Source of the DNA: CAYMEV01 sp964389675 [NCBI: uncultured Candidatus Sumerlaeota bacterium]
Lineage (GTDB): Bacteria; CAYMEV01
DNA length: 64,000 bases
Assembly (NCBI GenBank): GCA_964389675.1
Contig: CAYMEV010000016.1
Coordinates: 1-64,000, forward strand
Direction of reading: 5' to 3'
Within the stretch, counting starts at the first letter, position 1. Every line of letters begins with the position of its first letter. Below, one piece after another: positions 61,168 through 64,000 of the stretch. The translations under genes were made by a program, and so were the position numbers. The notes beneath the pieces are model-generated. The model was not told the origin of the DNA. It searched no databases and was given only the letters and a program-made list of their open reading frames with translations.

Positions 61168-61501
61168 TGAGATTTGTTCTCAAAAAAAAAATATTATCCG
61201 GCACCAATCAGACTTTCATGCTTTAAGGCAAAAGCGGGACATTTTTCTTGGTAAATGCTGCCTTATATATTCAAGGATAAATGAAATCGGATATACCAGG
61301 TTCTCTTTTTCAATATCAAAGAAAGCTGGAAAAGCTTATTACAGGAACTGGATAAAAAGGATAGTGAGAGAATATTTAAGAGTAAATTTGGTTCCCCTCC
61401 GGCACCCTGTTGATTTTCTCATAGTAATAAAATCAAGAGTGGAATATAAAGGTGATATTCTGAAGGATATTGAAGCCTTCATAAAAAAACTTGATAAATG
61501 A
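61167..61501 (+). pseudogene. rnpA: RNase P protein component RnpA, interrupted by a -1 frameshift at an A-run
   Basis: Protein subunit of RNase P. The natural start is the ATG at 61167 overlapping the rpmH stop, reading MRFVLKKK, the usual RnpA opening. That frame ends at a TAA at 61224 after 19 codons. The remainder lies in the -1 frame and has no start codon of its own. It begins NIIRHQSDFHALRQKRDIF and contains the family core FSFSISKKAGKAYYRNWIKRIVREYLR, with the RNR-type motif RNWIKR. The two join exactly in a run of ten A bases (61182-61191). One more A, or a -1 slip there, would give a 111-residue protein of normal length. It ends overlapping the yidD start by 4 bases. It may be a sequencing error, a real pseudogene, or a slippage-expressed gene. 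Confidence 0.85.
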
Positions 61502-61737
61502 ATTATATTCTGAAGATCTTTAATACTGCTGCAAAGAGAATAATACTGTTTATTCTCAAGGCATATAAACTTATGATATCTCCTTATCTGGGCAATAACT
61601 GCAAATACTATCCGACATGCTCCGTATACATGGCACAGGCAATTGAAAAGCATGGCATTATCAGGGGATTTATAAAAGGATTATATAGGATACTTAGATG
61701 TAATCCTTTCTCAAAGGGTGGTTATGACCCCCCTTAA
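61498..61737 (+). CDS. yidD: Membrane protein insertion efficiency factor YidD
   Basis: Small protein that aids membrane protein insertion by YidC. The 79-residue protein has the DUF37 motif ILKAYKLMISPYLGNNCKYYPTCSVYMAQAIEKHG with the conserved Cys pair, then RCNPFSKGGYDPP at the end. It overlaps rnpA by 4 bases and is 26 bases before yidC. Confidence 0.95.
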   Translation: MNYILKIFNTAAKRIILFILKAYKLMISPYLGNNCKYYPTCSVYMAQAIEKHGIIRGFIKGLYRILRCNPFSKGGYDPP

Positions 61738-61763
61738 AAACTACTTGATCACAGGAGTTAAAC

Positions 61764-63371
61764 ATGGATAAAAGAAGCTTATTATTTATTGTATTAACAT
61801 TTTTGGTAATTATAGCATATTCATACATCAATGCCCCAAGCCTTAATGAACAGACTGAAAAGGCTCAGAATGCATCAGAGGCACAGCAGGAGCAGATTCC
61901 GGAACCTGTCCTTACAGAAACTGAAAATCCGTCTGATTTAATAGCTGACTTTCAATTATCCAAAATCAAGCCTTCAAGCAATAAGATTTATATAGATACA
62001 GAGATGCAATCATTTATTATTGATGCTGACAGGGCTTCCATTATCTCCTGTCAGCTTAAAAACTACTATGTCACTACTGATAAATCATCAGAAATAGAGC
62101 TTATAAGTGAAGAATCAAATGCTGAGTGGCTCTTCCCCCTTGATATAGTATTTTTTGACCAGAATATGCAAGAAACTTATGAATCAGTGCCATATAGCAT
62201 AGTCAGCGGCATAGACAGTGCGGGGATCATAAAGCTTCATTCCCCAAGGGAGATAGTTTTTCAGAAACAGCTTGCAGAATCAAGCATAAAGAAAACGATA
62301 AAATTCTACCCTGATAAGTATGGCCTGGATGTTTCTATAGATATTGAAAATTCAGATCAAAACCTGAAATACGCTTTAATCTGCGGGCCAGACCTTATTC
62401 TTGACAGGGAGGGCATGCAGGGCAAGGGAAGATATTCTCAGCCGGACAATATCATTTTTAGATTAAATGAAAAAAACAAGGGGATTAAAGCTGAAAAGAT
62501 CGAAACAGATTTCAATGTGCTCTCAAAAAATGCTGAGTTTATTGCATTAAATGACCTTTATTTTGTGCAGGTAATGCTTTCAAAAGATATGAATGCAACT
62601 CCGTTTTTTACCAGCAATCTGATAATCGGCTATGCTTTCAGCAGTCATCATGCTGATCTTTCCCTATATATGGGTCCAAAGAGTAAAAAACAGCTTAATA
62701 ATTTCGATACAGGCCTTGCCAGCCTGGTTGATTTTGGTTTCTTCAGCATAATTGCAAGCCCCCTTCATAAAATAATTGACCTTTTTTACAGTTTTATCGG
62801 CAATTACGGCATTGCTATTATACTGCTTACTCTATCAATAAAACTCATATTCTTCCCTATCACATTTAAAAGCTATCTGCAGATGAGAAGAATGAGCAAG
62901 TTAGCCCCTCAAATGAAAGAGATCAGGAAAAAATTAAAGGATCAGCCCCAGAAAATGAATCAGGAGATCCAGGCCCTTTACAAGAAACATAATGTAAATC
63001 CGTTCTCCTCATGTTTGCCTATGTTTCTTCAGCTTCCTGTGCTTTTTGCTCTGTATCGAGTACTGAGCATAGCAATAGAACTGAGGCATCAGGGCTTTTT
63101 ATGGATTACTGACCTGGCGGGCCCAGATCCTTATATGATACTGCCTATACTTATGAGTGTAGCAATGTTCTTCCAGCAGAGACTGACTCCTACATCAGCA
63201 GACCCTAAGCAGGCAAAGATGATGTCAATACTGATGCCTGCCATATTCTTTATCATGTTCAGGAACCTGCAGGCAGGCCTTGTTCTTTACTGGTTCACCA
63301 GCAACCTTCTTATTATCCTGGAACAAACCCTGATAAATAAGGCACACTTGAAGGAAGAACAGAAATCATAA
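61764..63371 (+). CDS. yidC: Membrane protein insertase YidC
   Basis: Inserts and folds inner-membrane proteins. The 535-residue protein has an N-terminal TM segment (LLFIVLTFLVIIAYSYI), a large periplasmic beta-sandwich (about residues 55-330) and a C-terminal five-TM core. The core includes NYGIAIILLTLSIKLIFFPIT, the cytoplasmic hairpin MRRMSKLAPQMKEIRKKLK, and LPMFLQLPVLFALYRVL. The long periplasmic domain is typical of diderm bacteria, as opposed to the short YidC of Firmicutes. It lies in the rpmH cluster with a good ribosome site. Confidence 0.96.
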   Translation: MDKRSLLFIVLTFLVIIAYSYINAPSLNEQTEKAQNASEAQQEQIPEPVLTETENPSDLIADFQLSKIKPSSNKIYIDTEMQSFIIDADRASIISCQLKNYYVTTDKSSEIELISEESNAEWLFPLDIVFFDQNMQETYESVPYSIVSGIDSAGIIKLHSPREIVFQKQLAESSIKKTIKFYPDKYGLDVSIDIENSDQNLKYALICGPDLILDREGMQGKGRYSQPDNIIFRLNEKNKGIKAEKIETDFNVLSKNAEFIALNDLYFVQVMLSKDMNATPFFTSNLIIGYAFSSHHADLSLYMGPKSKKQLNNFDTGLASLVDFGFFSIIASPLHKIIDLFYSFIGNYGIAIILLTLSIKLIFFPITFKSYLQMRRMSKLAPQMKEIRKKLKDQPQKMNQEIQALYKKHNVNPFSSCLPMFLQLPVLFALYRVLSIAIELRHQGFLWITDLAGPDPYMILPILMSVAMFFQQRLTPTSADPKQAKMMSILMPAIFFIMFRNLQAGLVLYWFTSNLLIILEQTLINKAHLKEEQKS

Positions 63372-63407
63372 GGGATATACATCCAAGACAAATTTTGGAG
63401 GATATTT

Positions 63408-64000
63408 ATGAAATTTACTTTTGAAGAATCAGGAAAATCCATTGAGGATGCACTAAGGAAAGTTGAAGAAAAATCCGGCATAAGCCGAGAAAGACTTAGA
63501 TATGAAGTAATAGAGGAAAAAAAGGGGTTTCTTAAATCCCTTTTTGGTTCGAATCATTTTACGGTCAAAGGAGAATATGAAAAATTTGAAGATATTAGGG
63601 AACTTGCTGAAGATGTCCTGAAAAATGTCCTCAAACATATGAAAATGCTTGATTCCTCAACGATCAGACTTAATGAAAGTGAAAAGCATATCACCTTTAA
63701 TATTGAAAGCCCTCATGAAAGGCTTTTAATAGGGAAAGACGGCGCTACCCTTGATGCATTAAGGTATATAGTTAATCATATAACAGCACAGAAAATGGAA
63801 TGCCCGGATAAAAAAAGGATTATAATAGATATAGAAGGGTATAATGAAAAAAGGAATATTTATTTAAGCAAAATGGCCAATAATTTGATAAAAAGGGTAA
63901 AAGCAACGAGAAAACCGCATACCATGAAGCCACTATGCCCGAGAGAACGAAAGCTTGTTTATAAAATTGCTGAAAAAGACAGGGCAATATCTGCAAAATC
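63408..64000 (+). CDS. jag: Jag/KhpB RNA-binding protein, partial at the window edge
   Basis: RNA-binding protein linked to cell elongation and post-transcriptional control. At least 197 residues are present and the end is cut by the window. It has a Jag_N domain (FTFEESGKSIEDALRKVEEK), a KH domain with LLIGKDGATLDALRYIVNHI (the GxxG loop reads GKDG), then the start of an R3H domain (MKPLCPRERKLVYKIAEKD). The R3H motif R-x-x-x-H has Tyr in place of His here (ERKLVY). GGAGG precedes the ATG at 63408. Confidence 0.92.
   Translation, partial: MKFTFEESGKSIEDALRKVEEKSGISRERLRYEVIEEKKGFLKSLFGSNHFTVKGEYEKFEDIRELAEDVLKNVLKHMKMLDSSTIRLNESEKHITFNIESPHERLLIGKDGATLDALRYIVNHITAQKMECPDKKRIIIDIEGYNEKRNIYLSKMANNLIKRVKATRKPHTMKPLCPRERKLVYKIAEKDRAISAK

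Noticed and set aside
61167-61226. 19-codon peptide MRFVLKKK... as a real small gene
   Set aside because: It starts exactly where rnpA should and matches its first eight residues, so it is better read as the frameshifted 5' end of rnpA.
1-64000. Insertion sequences, prophage, CRISPR or tRNA genes
   Set aside because: No transposase, integrase, repeat-spacer array or tRNA-like pattern was seen in the coding sequence or the gaps, all of which are under 330 bases.

Overview
The window is about 64 kb of gene-dense, AT-rich chromosomal DNA (roughly 38% GC by eye). It holds 66 intact or partial protein genes and one frameshifted gene. I see no transposases, phage genes, CRISPR arrays, tRNAs or rRNAs. 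The organism looks like a diderm (outer-membrane) bacterium. YidC has the long periplasmic domain, RseP is present, several lipoproteins have Cys lipoboxes, and MurE carries the DNPR motif of diaminopimelate-adding enzymes. A spirochaete-like lineage fits (short EF-Ts, rplM-rpsI-rpsB-tsf-pyrH-frr-uppS-cdsA-dxr-rseP order, FtsZ with an N-terminal extension, a Maf-type protein), but I cannot fix the phylum from the sequence alone.

Layout: 0-5.7 kb holds a PH-like membrane protein, a GNAT-YoaP protein with a CstA transporter, thrS and a dodecin. 5.8-11.1 kb holds a heparinase II/III-like protein, then a minus-strand operon speD-hypC-hypE-hypD-tatD. 11.2-15.9 kb is a plus-strand envelope block: TPR lipoprotein or secreted protein, alkaline-phosphatase-superfamily (sulfatase-like) enzyme and two GT-C type membrane glycosyltransferases. 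15.9-27.3 kb is all minus strand: two histone-deacetylase-like amidohydrolases, proline dehydrogenase, an alpha/beta hydrolase, a large TPR protein, a sigma-54 response regulator, an HU/IHF protein, glmM and two lipoproteins. This runs on from the translation and envelope operon at 27.3-35.1 kb (rplM to rseP). 35.2-41.0 kb (plus) holds split coaB and coaC, a small DciA-like protein, pcm, an M42 peptidase and a hybrid histidine kinase. 41.1-53.3 kb is a compact division and cell-wall cluster, mraZ-rsmH-ftsL-ftsI-murE-ftsW-murC-ftsQ-ftsA-ftsZ, which lacks mraY, murF, murD, murG, murB and ddl. 53.6-59.0 kb is purB-GNAT-Maf_N-GT9-orf. 59.3-64 kb holds a HAD phosphatase, a MEMO family protein and rpmH-rnpA-yidD-yidC-jag.

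The most striking observation is that rnpA, an essential gene, is interrupted by a -1 frameshift exactly in a run of ten A residues at 61182-61191. Either one A is missing from the sequence, or the gene depends on slippage at the A-run. Other points of interest are a His-to-Asn change in the catalytic dyad of one deacetylase homologue, a divergent FtsA paired with an FtsZ lacking a recognisable C-terminal peptide, a Maf N-terminal domain standing alone beside a long GT9 protein, an apparently leaderless coaB, and hyp maturation genes led by S-adenosylmethionine decarboxylase with no hydrogenase nearby.
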